Assembly (NCBI RefSeq): GCF_007786455.1
Contig: NZ_VNJK01000008.1
Span: 16,150-80,149, forward strand
Origin: Paenibacillus agilis
Lineage (GTDB): Bacteria; Bacillota; Bacilli; Paenibacillales; Paenibacillaceae
DNA length: 64,000 nucleotides
Reading direction: 5' to 3'
Of the stretch, positions 7,509 through 17,216 are shown piece by piece. Within the stretch, counting starts at the first letter, position 1, and the number at the start of each line of letters is the position of its first letter. The notes under the pieces were generated by a model, which was given only the letters and a program-made list of their open reading frames with translations, searched no databases and was not told the DNA's origin. A program made the position numbers and the translations under genes.

Positions 7509-9216
7509 TCACCTGCTTCTTCCGTTTCTCGTACTGGATAAAGTGACGCACCAACGCTTCAGGAGTTGCCACTGCAGTCGAACGAGAAAGCATGCTCAAA
7601 GATGTCTCCTTTAAGTTCGCACGCTTCATGATCTCCGTGTCGGTCAGCACACTTGCTGTAGAACCTGACGCAATAATCTCGCCATTGCAAAGTACAGCTG
7701 CTCGTTCTGTATACTCTAGTGCCAGATGCATATCGTGAGTAATAAAGAGTAATGAGACGCCTCGCTCCGCTAATCGCGATAGGAAGTCCATAAATTGCGT
7801 ATAATGCTTAAAATCTTGACCAGCCGTTGGCTCGTCCACAATAATCAGTTTTGGCTCCGTCACCATAATAGAAGCGATCGTAACCCTCTTCTTCTGTCCG
7901 TAGCTAAGCGCAGATACAGGCCAATCACGATAACTGTACAAGCCGCAAATACGCAGCACTTCTTCTACTTTGGCTGTAATTTCTGCCTGAGGCACTCCTT
8001 GTATACGCAGTGCCAAGCCGACTTCATCCCTGATCATCGTTTGGGTAATCATATGATTGGGATTTTGCATCACATAACCAATCTGCTCGCCAAGGCGGCG
8101 GATCGACCATTGACGAATGGACTCTCCGTTAAGAAGAATATCACCTGATGTCGGTGTAACCATGCCCGTCAGCAGCTGAGATAAGGTCGTTTTTCCCGCT
8201 CCATTGTTACCAAGCAACGCAATTCGTTCGCCTGCTCCAATTTTTAATGAAACACCTTTAATCACTTCAGTGCCTTCCCCATAGGCAAAACGAACATCTT
8301 GCAGTTCTGCCAAAGGAACGGGTTCATGTTCATGCGGCGAGTTATCGCTCACTTCAATCCATTCTCCAAGTGCTCGACGCACTTGCTCATTGTCACTCAA
8401 TTTTTCCAAAGAAGATGGCTGAGCATCTGGCGTAAGCCCACAGCCCGCATACTTCAATGCCGAAATATACAAAGGCTCCCGAAGCCCATTTTCCTGCATA
8501 ACATTCGATGAAAGAATCTCATCCGGCGTACCAACAGCAACGATTCTACCTTCTGCCATCACAACAATTCGGTCAATTGGCTGTTCCAGTACATCTTCAA
8601 TTCGATGCTCAATGATAATGACCGTCTTGCCGCTGTCGCGGTGAATGTCATCAATTAGTTTCATCGCATGTTTACCGCTCGCAGGATCCAGATTGGCCAA
8701 CGGCTCATCAAACAGCAGAATATCAACTTCCATAGACATGACCCCTGCCAAAGAAACACGCTGTTTCTGGCCGCCAGACAGTTCATGCGGACTTTGATTC
8801 ATGTGCTCCTGCATATCAACCATGCTAAGCGCTCGGGCCACCCGCGGTTTCATCTCCTCGGGAGCAACACAATCATTTTCGAAAGCAAAGGCGACATCTT
8901 CATCAACCGTCAATCCAATGAACTGACTATCTTGATCTTGCAATATTGTACCGACACTGCGGCTAATCTCAAAAATGCTTTGCTCTGCCGGACAGCAACC
9001 CTTCAACGTATAATCGCCTGATATTTTCCCTTTGTGGGCGAATGGAATTAGCCCATTGATACAATGGGCTAACGTGGATTTGCCGGAACCGCTCGGGCCA
9101 GCTATTAATATTTTTTCCCCTGGGTAAATATCGAGGCATATGTCATGAAGGGTAGGCTCAGCCAAGCTACTATATTGAAAGCTGAATTGATTAAAAGAAA
9201 GAATGGATTCTGCCAT
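7495..9216 (-). CDS. ECF transporter fused dual ATPase (EcfA-EcfA')
   Basis: Two ABC ATPase domains fused in one chain of about 573 residues, as in B. subtilis YkoD. The first has Walker A GPSGSGKST, signature LSGGQKQR and Walker B ILLFDEPLANLDP; the second has Walker A GNNGAGKTT, a variant signature LSYGQKKR and Walker B LIIVDEPTAGQD. It powers vitamin import with the T and S subunits on either side. The ATG at 9225 sits only 2 nt from the AGGGG ribosome site, so I prefer the ATG at 9216, 11 nt away; the difference is three residues. Confidence 0.92.
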   Translation of the reverse strand: MAESILSFNQFSFQYSSLAEPTLHDICLDIYPGEKILIAGPSGSGKSTLAHCINGLIPFAHKGKISGDYTLKGCCPAEQSIFEISRSVGTILQDQDSQFIGLTVDEDVAFAFENDCVAPEEMKPRVARALSMVDMQEHMNQSPHELSGGQKQRVSLAGVMSMEVDILLFDEPLANLDPASGKHAMKLIDDIHRDSGKTVIIIEHRIEDVLEQPIDRIVVMAEGRIVAVGTPDEILSSNVMQENGLREPLYISALKYAGCGLTPDAQPSSLEKLSDNEQVRRALGEWIEVSDNSPHEHEPVPLAELQDVRFAYGEGTEVIKGVSLKIGAGERIALLGNNGAGKTTLSQLLTGMVTPTSGDILLNGESIRQWSIRRLGEQIGYVMQNPNHMITQTMIRDEVGLALRIQGVPQAEITAKVEEVLRICGLYSYRDWPVSALSYGQKKRVTIASIMVTEPKLIIVDEPTAGQDFKHYTQFMDFLSRLAERGVSLLFITHDMHLALEYTERAAVLCNGEIIASGSTASVLTDTEIMKRANLKETSLSMLSRSTAVATPEALVRHFIQYEKRKKQVSEHE

Positions 9217-9265
9217 CTTATTCATTGCCCCTATTTGCCTTTATTCAAGGATTACTGTAATCCTA

Positions 9266-9826
9266 TTACTTTGATACTTTGAGATTGGAATTGCTGCGAT
9301 TCATTTTCAACAATCCAAGTACAGCACCAACGCCTAGAATGACATGCACGGTGATGTTAGACAAAGAAGCCGCTATAAATTGCAACAACATTTTATCTGG
9401 CGCTTCTCCAAACAGATAAATATCAAGTACGCTAGAAATGCCGAATCCGACGATCAATGCCAACGATCCAACAATAGCTAGAGTAGCAATATTCCCTCCA
9501 GTTGCGCGCCCTTCTTTAATACTGAATGACTTGCTCATGAATACGAGTCCCATACCGAGACCGCTAATCGCCGATCCCAATACCCATGACCACCAAATCG
9601 TGCCAGAAGATAAATCAAACACAATGTGACCGATAGCTCCGCTCAAAAAACCAACGATAGGACCAAACAAAGCTCCAAATACCGTCAAGATTGCAATGGC
9701 TGGACGCAGTCCAGTCTGTGGTGCCACCGGAATGGAAACCCAGTTAAGCAAACCGTACAATGCAGCCCCGATTCCAATCGCAACAACAGTCCTCGTGTCC
9801 AAGTTGAAAATGGATTGCTTCATCAT
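9266..9826 (-). CDS. ECF transporter S component, UPF0397 family (annotated as riboflavin type)
   Basis: A 186-residue membrane protein with about five or six hydrophobic spans. The stretches [34 protein letters not shown] and [12 protein letters not shown] match the UPF0397 family, usually annotated as an ECF riboflavin-type substrate-binding subunit. It binds the vitamin and docks on EcfT. The start is ATG at 9826 (AAAGG 6 nt upstream); a GTG at 9832 is also possible. It heads the operon S - A-A - T. I see no FMN or TPP riboswitch upstream, so the substrate stays open; fused dual ATPases in B. subtilis (YkoEDC) serve a thiamine precursor. Confidence 0.85.
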   Translation of the reverse strand: MMKQSIFNLDTRTVVAIGIGAALYGLLNWVSIPVAPQTGLRPAIAILTVFGALFGPIVGFLSGAIGHIVFDLSSGTIWWSWVLGSAISGLGMGLVFMSKSFSIKEGRATGGNIATLAIVGSLALIVGFGISSVLDIYLFGEAPDKMLLQFIAASLSNITVHVILGVGAVLGLLKMNRSNSNLKVSK

Positions 9827-9921
9827 CTTCACCCTTTCTTCTCCAATATGGATTTATCGCGCGCCTGCTTGAGCAGGTAGCATCTTTTGATATTACAATC
9901 TATATGCCACTCTAGTTGTAC

Positions 9922-9957
9922 ATAAAACAAGCCACTGCCTTCTATGGGAAGTGGCTT
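9922..9957 (-). terminator. Likely terminator of the lytS-lytT operon
   Basis: The stem AAGCCACT/AGTGGCTT is followed on the minus strand by TGTTTTATG, a modest T tract. It lies about 60 bp past the regulator's stop codon. Confidence 0.6.
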
Positions 9958-10019
9958 AGATTGCAAGCATTATTATAGCAAGGCGCGTGTAATTATGCAT
10001 CAATATTTTGCTTGATCTC

Positions 10020-10778
10020 CTATAGACCAAGCTTCTGCTTCAAGTCTTTCACATACGTGCGGCTGACCGGTATACTTGCACCATCTTTCATCTTCATCAC
10101 ATACGTAGAATGGAACCAAGGTTCAATTTCTCTTACATAGTCTACATTGACTAAATAGGAGCGATGAACGCGAAGCATAGAAGGATGATTCAGCTTGCGC
10201 TCCAGCACCGTCAATGCTTCACTTACTTTGTATCGCTGCCCTTCCGTCACGACGACAGCCTTACCTTCTTCCGATTCAATAAAAATAATGCGGTCAACAT
10301 GCAGTACCGCAATTCGCTCATCTACTGTCACAGCTAATCGCTCTGTTCGCTCAAGAGTTTTAGAAGCTGCCGAGACAGACGAGCCGCTAGCCGCAGCAGG
10401 CTGAGACGCAGGAACAGCTAACCGCTGAGCAAGTTTCTCCACCGTCTGTTGTATACGCGCCTCTTCGTATGGCTTTAAGATGTAATCTGTAGCATTCAAC
10501 TCAAATGCCTTCAGGGCATATTCATCATAAGCTGTTGCAAATACGATCGCAGATTGGCATCCGTCTTCTTTGAGTCGTTCTGCAATCTCAATGCCTGTTG
10601 CATCCGACAGCTGAATATCGAGGAAGATCACATCAGGCGTTGTTTCCTGAATGCCATCCAGCGCCTCTTCATACGACTCAGCTTCTCCTACAATGTCCAC
10701 GCGCTTCGTTCTGCGAAGCAAATACATGAGCTCATCCCTTGCTAATGGCTCATCATCAACAATAAATGCTCTAATCAC
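10020..10778 (-). CDS. LytTR-family response regulator
   Basis: A 252-residue regulator with an N-terminal receiver domain (acidic pocket in IVDDEPLARDE, phospho-acceptor Asp in VIFLDIQLSD, Lys in DYILKPYEE). A linker rich in Ala/Ser leads to a C-terminal LytTR DNA-binding domain (RTERLAVTVDERIAVLHVDR to the C terminus, with LRVHRSYLVNV). LytTR proteins bind direct repeats. The start is GTG at 10778 with GGAAGG 9 nt upstream, 2 nt after the stop of the sensor kinase, so they form one operon. It belongs with LytT/BtsR/YpdB regulators, which answer pyruvate or wall signals. The nearby cstA-family gene is a candidate target. Confidence 0.93.
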   Translation of the reverse strand: MIRAFIVDDEPLARDELMYLLRRTKRVDIVGEAESYEEALDGIQETTPDVIFLDIQLSDATGIEIAERLKEDGCQSAIVFATAYDEYALKAFELNATDYILKPYEEARIQQTVEKLAQRLAVPASQPAAASGSSVSAASKTLERTERLAVTVDERIAVLHVDRIIFIESEEGKAVVVTEGQRYKVSEALTVLERKLNHPSMLRVHRSYLVNVDYVREIEPWFHSTYVMKMKDGASIPVSRTYVKDLKQKLGL

Positions 10779-10780
10779 GC

Positions 10781-12538
10781 CTATGCACCTTCCTTAGTGT
10801 CATCTCGTGGCAATCTTATGACAACGGTAGTCCCTTCTCCTTGTCTGCTATCCAGCGTAAAAGTAGCCTGACTGCCGTATATTTCTTGAATTCGACTTCG
10901 TATATTAACAAGTGCCGTTCCGGTTCCTTCTTGTGAAGGTACCACTTCTCGACCAAGCGCACCGATAGCATCTGTCGAAATCCCCTTGCCGTTATCTTCG
11001 GTTATAAGCACCATCGTATCTCTCTCCGCTTCCGAGCGAATACGAACATGCCCTGTTCCTTTAAAGCCTTTGCCGAAGCCATGCCTCACTGCGTTCTCCA
11101 CCAGCGGCTGTAAGGTAAATGGTGGTATGAGCACTTCCTTAAAAGAAGGATCAATACAAAATTCAACTGTGTACTTACCTGGAAAGCGAGCCTGCTCCAG
11201 CGATAAATAAGCTTCTACATGTTCCAGCTCCTTATGAAGCGGAATGAGCATCGATCGAGCACCCTGAAGATTGCTGCGGAAAAAGACACTGAGCTGCTGC
11301 AGCAGCTTGCGAGCCTGTTCCGGGTTTGTTCGACAGAGTACCGAAATGGTATTAATCGCATTGAATAAGAAGTGTGGATGTACTTGCGCTTGCAGCGCTT
11401 TAATCTCAGCATCCTTTAACAATCTGCTCTGCAGCTCTGCTTCTGCCAATTCCAACTGATTGGAGAATAGCTTTCCTAGGCCCTCCGCAAGCTCTTTCTC
11501 GACTTGATCTAGTCGAGATGGACTTTTGAAGTATAGCTTCAACGTGCCTACTGTCTTGTTCCGTACATAAAGCGGTATAACATATGCCCCGTGGAGTGGA
11601 CAGTGGCCACTAGAACACTGAATCTCTTCGCGAGAACATGCCTTGTGCACAAGCCCCTCGTCCAATACTCGCCGAGTTAGTTTTGTTGTGATTGGCTGCA
11701 AAGCGATATGATGATCAGCACCGACGCCTACATGGGCGAGGATTCGTGTTCTATCCGTAATCGAAATGGCATCCGCATTCGTTTCTTTCAATATAATAAG
11801 CGCCGCTTCGCGGCAAGAGCTTGCATTCAAGCCTTGACGAAAATACGGTAGAGTTTGATCCGCAATGTGCAGTACCTTATGCGTTTGCACGGCTCTGGAA
11901 CGTTCTTCTTCTTGAAAAATGGATTGGATAATCGTCATGAATAAATACGTTCCGAAGCCATTTACCACAATCATCGGTACAGCGATAACCTGAACAAGTG
12001 CAAATGCCTCCGTTGACGGTGCCGCTACTAGCAAAATAATACCCATTTGGGCACATTCCATCAAAATACCGATCCCGGCTGCATGCCAAGGCGCATGCGG
12101 ATTGCGGATCCGAAATTTTCGTGCGATGAATCCGGTTACAACACCTGCCGCAATGGTGGAAAAGGCACAGGCAATGGCCGTGAATCCTCCTAGGAACAAG
12201 CGATGCAAGCCTGCAATCACACCGACACCCGATCCGACAAGCGGCCCTCCTAGCAAACCACCAATTACGACACCCATAATTCGGGTATTCGCAATCGCAC
12301 TATCCGGATCAACAGCTACATTCCATGCTTGCGAAGATACGAGCTCATTGTATATATGAACCCCTGTATAGTTACTAACAACGCCAAATGAACCAAACAC
12401 GACAATGAGCAGCACTTTTTCTTTCCAGCCATGCTCATAGTGAATAATCCGTCGGAAAGACTTCATCCGAGATAGGACGAAGGCGATAATAAGCAAGATA
12501 CCTACTCTCTCTAGCATAAGAGGAAGTAATTGTAACAT
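10781..12538 (-). CDS. LytS-type sensor histidine kinase
   Basis: A 585-residue kinase. It begins with six or so membrane spans of the 5TM-5TMR_LYT type, with GVVIGGLLGGPLVGSGVGVI, the feature shared by LytS, BtsS and YpdA. A GAF-like domain with Cys residues (CSREEIQCSSGHCP) lies near residue 290-370. The kinase core has the His in QAQVHPHFLFNAIN and an ATPase N box PLVENAVRHGFG. Family members LytS and BtsS sense extracellular pyruvate or related signals. ATG at 12538 has a GGGGGTG site upstream. It is cotranscribed with the LytTR regulator. No lrgAB-like genes are in this window. Confidence 0.92.
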   Translation of the reverse strand: MLQLLPLMLERVGILLIIAFVLSRMKSFRRIIHYEHGWKEKVLLIVVFGSFGVVSNYTGVHIYNELVSSQAWNVAVDPDSAIANTRIMGVVIGGLLGGPLVGSGVGVIAGLHRLFLGGFTAIACAFSTIAAGVVTGFIARKFRIRNPHAPWHAAGIGILMECAQMGIILLVAAPSTEAFALVQVIAVPMIVVNGFGTYLFMTIIQSIFQEEERSRAVQTHKVLHIADQTLPYFRQGLNASSCREAALIILKETNADAISITDRTRILAHVGVGADHHIALQPITTKLTRRVLDEGLVHKACSREEIQCSSGHCPLHGAYVIPLYVRNKTVGTLKLYFKSPSRLDQVEKELAEGLGKLFSNQLELAEAELQSRLLKDAEIKALQAQVHPHFLFNAINTISVLCRTNPEQARKLLQQLSVFFRSNLQGARSMLIPLHKELEHVEAYLSLEQARFPGKYTVEFCIDPSFKEVLIPPFTLQPLVENAVRHGFGKGFKGTGHVRIRSEAERDTMVLITEDNGKGISTDAIGALGREVVPSQEGTGTALVNIRSRIQEIYGSQATFTLDSRQGEGTTVVIRLPRDDTKEGA

Positions 12539-12657
12539 CGAATAGGCACCCCCGTGCTTCTATTTACATTCTGTGACTTCATTATACAAGAACAGGACAA
12601 ATGCGAGGAGGTCAAACTACAGGAGATATATGACAGGGGATATATGGAATGAGAATG

Positions 12658-12694
12658 AATAATAAAAACGGTACCACCATTAAGGTGATACCGT
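12658..12694 (-). terminator. Terminator of the ywiB-argS operon
   Basis: The stem ACGGTA-x-CACC / GGTG-x-TACCGT with a 5-nt loop is followed on the minus strand by TTTTTATTATT, about 50 bp past the argS stop codon. Confidence 0.85.
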
Positions 12695-12743
12695 CCGTTA
12701 CATCATTCTATAGAAGTACTAGCCCGATGCTAGAATTTATAAA

Positions 12744-14423
12744 TTACATACGATCTGGAGCGGATACACCCACAAGACGAAGAACGTTCGCAATAACCGT
12801 ACGAACTGCACCGAGAAGTGCCAAACGAGCTTGCGTTTGCTCTGCATCTTCTGTAATTACGCGCTCTGCCTTGTAGTAGCTGTGCAGCATAGATGCTAGC
12901 TCATATACATAGCGGATTAAGCGATGCGGTGCATAGTCACGTGCTGCAACTTCGATTTCCGCTTGAAGCTCACCCATCTTGCGCAGCAAGTCAAGTTCAT
13001 GCTCAGCTGTCAATGTGCTGAGATCAACTTCACTTAGCGGCTTCAAAGCAACACCTTGCTCCTCTGCTTGACGGTAGATGCTGCAAATACGAGCATGTGC
13101 GTATTGTACGTAGAAGACAGGGTTGTCGTTGGACTTGGAGATTGCAAGGTCCATATCGAAATCGAGATGAGAATCTGTCGAACGCATCGTGAAGAAGTAA
13201 CGAATTGCGTCTACGCCTACTTCATCCATCAAATCTTCCATCGTTACGGCTTTACCCGTACGCTTAGACATCTTCACTTTCTCGCCGTCCTGGAACAAGC
13301 TTACCATTTGCGCTACAAGTACGATCAATTTATCCGGATCATTGCCAAGCGCCTCCATAGCTGCTTTCATACGCGGAATATAACCATGGTGGTCAGCACC
13401 CCAGATGTTCATAACACGATCGAAGCCACGAGCATATTTATCACGGTGGTAAGCGATGTCCGGCATCAAGTACGTGTAAGTACCGTCATTTTTAATCAAT
13501 ACACGGTCTTTGTCATCGCCATACTCTGTCGTACGCAACCATGTAGCATCGCCTTCTTCAAACACTTTTCCGCGTGCTTTCAATTCGTCCAACGCCTGCG
13601 TAATTACGCCACTCTCATACAACGAAGTCTCGCTGAACCATACGTCGAAGTTAACTTTGAAACGTGCCAAATCGCGTTTAATTTTGTCTAATTCTTTCTT
13701 CAAACCGAACTCACGGAAGAACTTTGTGCGCTCTTCTTCTGAAAGCTGAAGCAAACGATCGCCTTCTTGCTCTACCAGCTCTTGAGCAAAGCCTTTAATA
13801 TCTTCACCGTGATAACCATCTGCAGGCATCTCTGCGTCAAGCCCAAGCGCTTGCTTGTAGCGACATTCAAGAGACAAAATCAAGTTTACAACCTGATTAC
13901 CAGCATCATTAATATAGTATTCGCGTGTTACCTCATAACCCGCGAAGTCTAGTACGTTACAAATTGCATCACCAACAGCTGCACCACGAGCATGGCCTAG
14001 GTGAAGGCTTCCTGTTGGGTTCGCACTAACGAACTCCATTTGTACACGTTGTCCTTGACCTGCCGTAATACGACCGTAGTTGTCGCCTTGTTCCGCTACT
14101 TCTTTTACTACATCGTACAAATAGCTCTTGTTCATACGGAAGTTAATGAAGCCTGGGCCTGCAATTTCCGCGCTCTCAATGGAAGCTGCAGCTGTATCCA
14201 AATTCTCGATAATCGCCTCTGCGATTTGACGAGGATTGCGCTTGGCAATACGAGTAAGCTGCATCGCTACGTTTGTAGCCAAGTCACCATGCGTCTTATC
14301 TTTTGGAAATTCTATAACAAATGCAGGCATTTCCTCACGTGTTACGATACCTGCCTTCAAAATCGCCTCTTCAATAGCCTTTATAACCCCTTGATTAATC
14401 CGTTCAATAACTCCTGTGCTCAT
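12744..14423 (-). CDS. argS: Arginyl-tRNA synthetase
   Basis: A class I synthetase of 559 residues that charges tRNA-Arg. The HIGH motif appears as HLGH in [14 protein letters not shown], and the KMSKS loop as [10 protein letters not shown]. The C-terminal helical anticodon-binding domain ends in the typical [13 protein letters not shown] place the start at the ATG at 14423, not the upstream 14456: this gives the normal length ([10 protein letters not shown]), has AGGGAG upstream and overlaps the ywiB-like stop as ATGA, so the two genes are translationally coupled. The frame upstream lies inside the neighbour. Confidence 0.97.
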   Translation of the reverse strand: MSTGVIERINQGVIKAIEEAILKAGIVTREEMPAFVIEFPKDKTHGDLATNVAMQLTRIAKRNPRQIAEAIIENLDTAAASIESAEIAGPGFINFRMNKSYLYDVVKEVAEQGDNYGRITAGQGQRVQMEFVSANPTGSLHLGHARGAAVGDAICNVLDFAGYEVTREYYINDAGNQVVNLILSLECRYKQALGLDAEMPADGYHGEDIKGFAQELVEQEGDRLLQLSEEERTKFFREFGLKKELDKIKRDLARFKVNFDVWFSETSLYESGVITQALDELKARGKVFEEGDATWLRTTEYGDDKDRVLIKNDGTYTYLMPDIAYHRDKYARGFDRVMNIWGADHHGYIPRMKAAMEALGNDPDKLIVLVAQMVSLFQDGEKVKMSKRTGKAVTMEDLMDEVGVDAIRYFFTMRSTDSHLDFDMDLAISKSNDNPVFYVQYAHARICSIYRQAEEQGVALKPLSEVDLSTLTAEHELDLLRKMGELQAEIEVAARDYAPHRLIRYVYELASMLHSYYKAERVITEDAEQTQARLALLGAVRTVIANVLRLVGVSAPDRM

Positions 14424-14998
14424 ATTCCATGCTCCCTCTCTGATGTGCTCGGCCAATTAAATGTCAATTGCAAAGCAAATTGGCCAACGCAGTCTTCTTC
14501 TATATATAAATCGTATGCCCATGCGACATACTCTGGTAAATGCGCAATAACTCCGTTCTTTTCAACAGCTTGATCACGTCGTGTCCACTGCTTTGTGTCC
14601 GTAACGAGTGGAAATCGCAATGCAGCAGAGCGATAGTAGCCGTTCAGACGCACATTCGGCGTAAAAGACATTTCCGATTCCACGACCCCGCGTCGAGTCA
14701 GCTTCCATTCATTCGCACTAAGCTTCAGCATCACATTCGTAGCCGGTACTGCTTGGACCTGATCTTCTGCCGTTCCAGCTGAGCTACTTCGTCGCTTGAC
14801 CGCCTGAGAACGATCCTCTTCAGCAGCCAAGACGGGCTCCTCATATCTAATGTAGATATGATTGCCCTTGCAGTATACGTCCGCATCCACAGTATGCTCA
14901 ACTTGTTCCTTATTCTGCACACTCTTAATCGTAAGATGGGTGCGATATTTGTTCGCTGCCGCCGGATTCCCGTTCGACAAGTTCACCTTGTCTGCCAT
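14420..14998 (-). CDS. DUF1934 family protein, YwiB-like
   Basis: A 192-residue protein of the DUF1934 family, a small beta-barrel fold related to calycins; its function is unknown. The family ending is recognisable in [27 protein letters not shown]... and the domain begins with HLTIKSVQ. A Ser/Ala-rich insertion (near residues 67-85) looks disordered. It overlaps argS by 4 nt, the same adjacency as ywiB-argS in B. subtilis, which supports the call. Confidence 0.85.
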   Translation of the reverse strand: MADKVNLSNGNPAAANKYRTHLTIKSVQNKEQVEHTVDADVYCKGNHIYIRYEEPVLAAEEDRSQAVKRRSSSAGTAEDQVQAVPATNVMLKLSANEWKLTRRGVVESEMSFTPNVRLNGYYRSAALRFPLVTDTKQWTRRDQAVEKNGVIAHLPEYVAWAYDLYIEEDCVGQFALQLTFNWPSTSEREHGI

Positions 14999-15131
14999 CG
15001 TGTAACTCCCATTTCCTTAAATAATCTGATTCCATCAATTATCCGGGAAACGACCGCAATTTGCAACCTCTTGGAGGCTTTTGTAGTCCATTTCTACCTT
15101 ACTGCCTATAATGCTCCAAAATGGCCATACG

Positions 15132-15656
15132 TTAGGTTCGAAGCGAATAAAGATAATACACGCATGCTATCATCCGAACATCTACTTCTTCCGTATGATT
15201 CTTTATCGTAATCGTAATAGGAGGGAGCATTTTATCATATGTAATTTCTGCATGGAGCATATCCGATTCATCTCGCAAGCGCATAATTCGATCGCCTAGA
15301 TCTTTCGTAAAACTAAATCTTTTTTCTTTATATTGTAATTCATAACGGATATTTGTCTTTATTTTCGTCTTATCTGAGATAAGGCTGATTTCCCCATCCG
15401 CATGCTCTATTTTCCATTCAGCGCCAATCAATTTTGTGAGTGGGGTAATATCAACAACATTTATCATAGAGCCGCCATCCACATGAAACGCTTCGAGGTT
15501 CACTTCGTATTCATTTATAATATGATCAACAACACGCATCCATTTATTTTTATGATATCTCTGCATAGAGCCAATTCTATTATTATTCTCATCCAAAATT
15601 TCTATTTCTTTTGTGCTCTTTTTGTAAAAATGTGACTTATATGTATAAACAGCCAT
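15132..15656 (-). CDS. Tubby C-terminal-like domain protein, function unknown
   Basis: A 174-residue protein beginning MAVYTYKSHFYKKST at 15656, where GGAG lies 5 nt upstream; the frame is open to 15719, but the extra residues are hydrophobic and lack a ribosome site. The text (EILDENNNRIGSMQRYHKNK, then WKIEHADGEISL and DLGDRIMRLRDESDML) resembles LURP-one/tubby-like beta-barrel proteins found in Bacillota. These are thought to bind phospholipids, but no function is proven. It has no signal peptide, contains many charged and aromatic residues, and is AT-richer than argS. Confidence 0.6.
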   Translation of the reverse strand: MAVYTYKSHFYKKSTKEIEILDENNNRIGSMQRYHKNKWMRVVDHIINEYEVNLEAFHVDGGSMINVVDITPLTKLIGAEWKIEHADGEISLISDKTKIKTNIRYELQYKEKRFSFTKDLGDRIMRLRDESDMLHAEITYDKMLPPITITIKNHTEEVDVRMIACVYYLYSLRT

Positions 15657-15897
15657 TTCATCTCCACCTCTTCCAAGATATAAATTGCTGATTTCTATGT
15701 ATATTACTAGACATAACAAGCGAATCGATACAGATACCTCGTTTAAAATATATTTAACTCTACGAATATTAGGTAATAATTTTTGTATTTAATAGATTTT
15801 TAACCTATTTCATCATATTTCCTGATAAAATAAGTTGGTAAATTAAACCTTAATTTTTCAACTTATATATTTTGCTTAATGAAGAAGACTTACTCTA

Positions 15898-15922
15898 TTT
15901 CATGTCATAACATAACATGAAA
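15898..15922. promoter_or_regulatory. Inverted repeat upstream of the stalk-domain gene
   Basis: TTTCATGT and ACATGAAA form a perfect 8-bp inverted repeat with a 9-bp centre, 62 bp before the next start codon. It could be an operator. No known regulator pattern is recognised. Confidence 0.4.
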
Positions 15923-15983
15923 CTAGTATTTTGGGATATTTTTCATGAATATATGCGCATATATCTTAATTGGAGGGGACATC

Positions 15984-17216
15984 ATGTTCAACGTCAGCAT
16001 GAAGAAGACCGTTACTGCTGCCACACTAGCAATAGCCATCGCTACTGGAAGCTTGACCGCAAGTGCAGCACCTAGCATCATCATTAACTACAATCAATCT
16101 ACGACTAGTGAAGTAAATCCGATTGTCAAAAATGGAGTTTCCTTAGTTGAAGTACGCCCGCTCTTGCAGCAGCTCGGCTATAAGCTCAAATGGAGCACAA
16201 CCAACAAAAGCCTAACAGCAAGCAACGGTTCACAAACCGTCGTATTCCAAACGAATACAGCGAAAGTGAAGCAATATAAGGGCAATGTGGAGACTAACCA
16301 TAAAATGCTTGCCCCTGCTACGCTAGTAAAAGGCCAGCTCTATGTCCCGCTGCGCTCTGTGAGCGATATCATTGGGCTTGAACTAAAATCCAATAGTGCT
16401 AAACATACATATACCCTGCATGATCAACAAGCCGCAGCACTAGAAGAGAGAAGACTTAAAGAAACAAAAGACTTCTTCACCAAATTAGCTTTGTATGAGA
16501 ATAGTGGCGATCGAACTGCTTACCTGAACATGTTCGACAAGCAATCTCACTTCTACAAGCTAATGGAGAAGAACCAGAATCAATATAGCCACAAACTTAT
16601 TAAGTCAAGCTATGAAGATGTATCGATTGCAGATGTGAATGAAAATGGTGTTTCCGTCAGTGCAACCGTCGTTTCCAGTGTTTATAACGGGGATCAAGCA
16701 GTTGCATCTATGACTATGCCTTCTTCATTTTTATTGAAGCTAGGTAAAAACGAAGAATCGCTGGAGAGCATTATTTCTATAACGCCGAATCTCGTTTCCT
16801 ATCAACTAAAAGAGGGCTGGGAGAAAACGAAAGTAACCTTGCCTGAAGCAGATCAGCAAGCGTTTAAAGATGTAGCTAATATCGTCATAGAGTCCATTAA
16901 CAGCGAGAACTGGGATAAACTGAACAGCCTGTTCACAGCTGATAATTATCTTGTAAAAATGATGTTCTCGAGCAAATTCAAAACATTATTTGCACAAGTT
17001 GATATGAAAGCTGAGCTTAAACAGCAGGTTGTGCTTGCCGCAGATGATAAACATGCCTTCTTCGCAACAGTCGAGAAATATACCATGTTGAATCAAACGG
17101 ATACACCACCTATGGAATCAACTATGCTCTATTCGTTGGAGCGAGGGGAAGATGGCAAATGGAAAGTCTCTTCCATCGACGAAATCTCAACTACGGTAAT
17201 AGGCGGTGAATTATAA
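15984..17216 (+). CDS. Secreted protein with copper-amine-oxidase-type stalk domain
   Basis: A 410-residue exported protein. The start is ATG at 15984 with GGAGGGG 8 nt upstream; a signal peptide follows (KKTVTAATLAIAIATGSLTA, cleavage near ASAA). Residues 40-140 form the 'copper amine oxidase N-terminal' stalk domain: VEVRPLLQQLGYKLKWS, then LYVPLRSVSDIIGLEL. Despite the name, this domain is a general surface module and carries no oxidase activity. The rest holds two repeats of a helical/beta region (residues about 145-260 and 285-400) with no named family. It shares one base with the S41 protease start, so the two are coupled. Confidence 0.8.
   Translation: MFNVSMKKTVTAATLAIAIATGSLTASAAPSIIINYNQSTTSEVNPIVKNGVSLVEVRPLLQQLGYKLKWSTTNKSLTASNGSQTVVFQTNTAKVKQYKGNVETNHKMLAPATLVKGQLYVPLRSVSDIIGLELKSNSAKHTYTLHDQQAAALEERRLKETKDFFTKLALYENSGDRTAYLNMFDKQSHFYKLMEKNQNQYSHKLIKSSYEDVSIADVNENGVSVSATVVSSVYNGDQAVASMTMPSSFLLKLGKNEESLESIISITPNLVSYQLKEGWEKTKVTLPEADQQAFKDVANIVIESINSENWDKLNSLFTADNYLVKMMFSSKFKTLFAQVDMKAELKQQVVLAADDKHAFFATVEKYTMLNQTDTPPMESTMLYSLERGEDGKWKVSSIDEISTTVIGGEL

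Noticed and set aside
13056..13691. Long plus-strand ORF (211 residues) inside argS
   Set aside because: It is antisense to argS, whose minus-strand product is a full-length, motif-complete synthetase.
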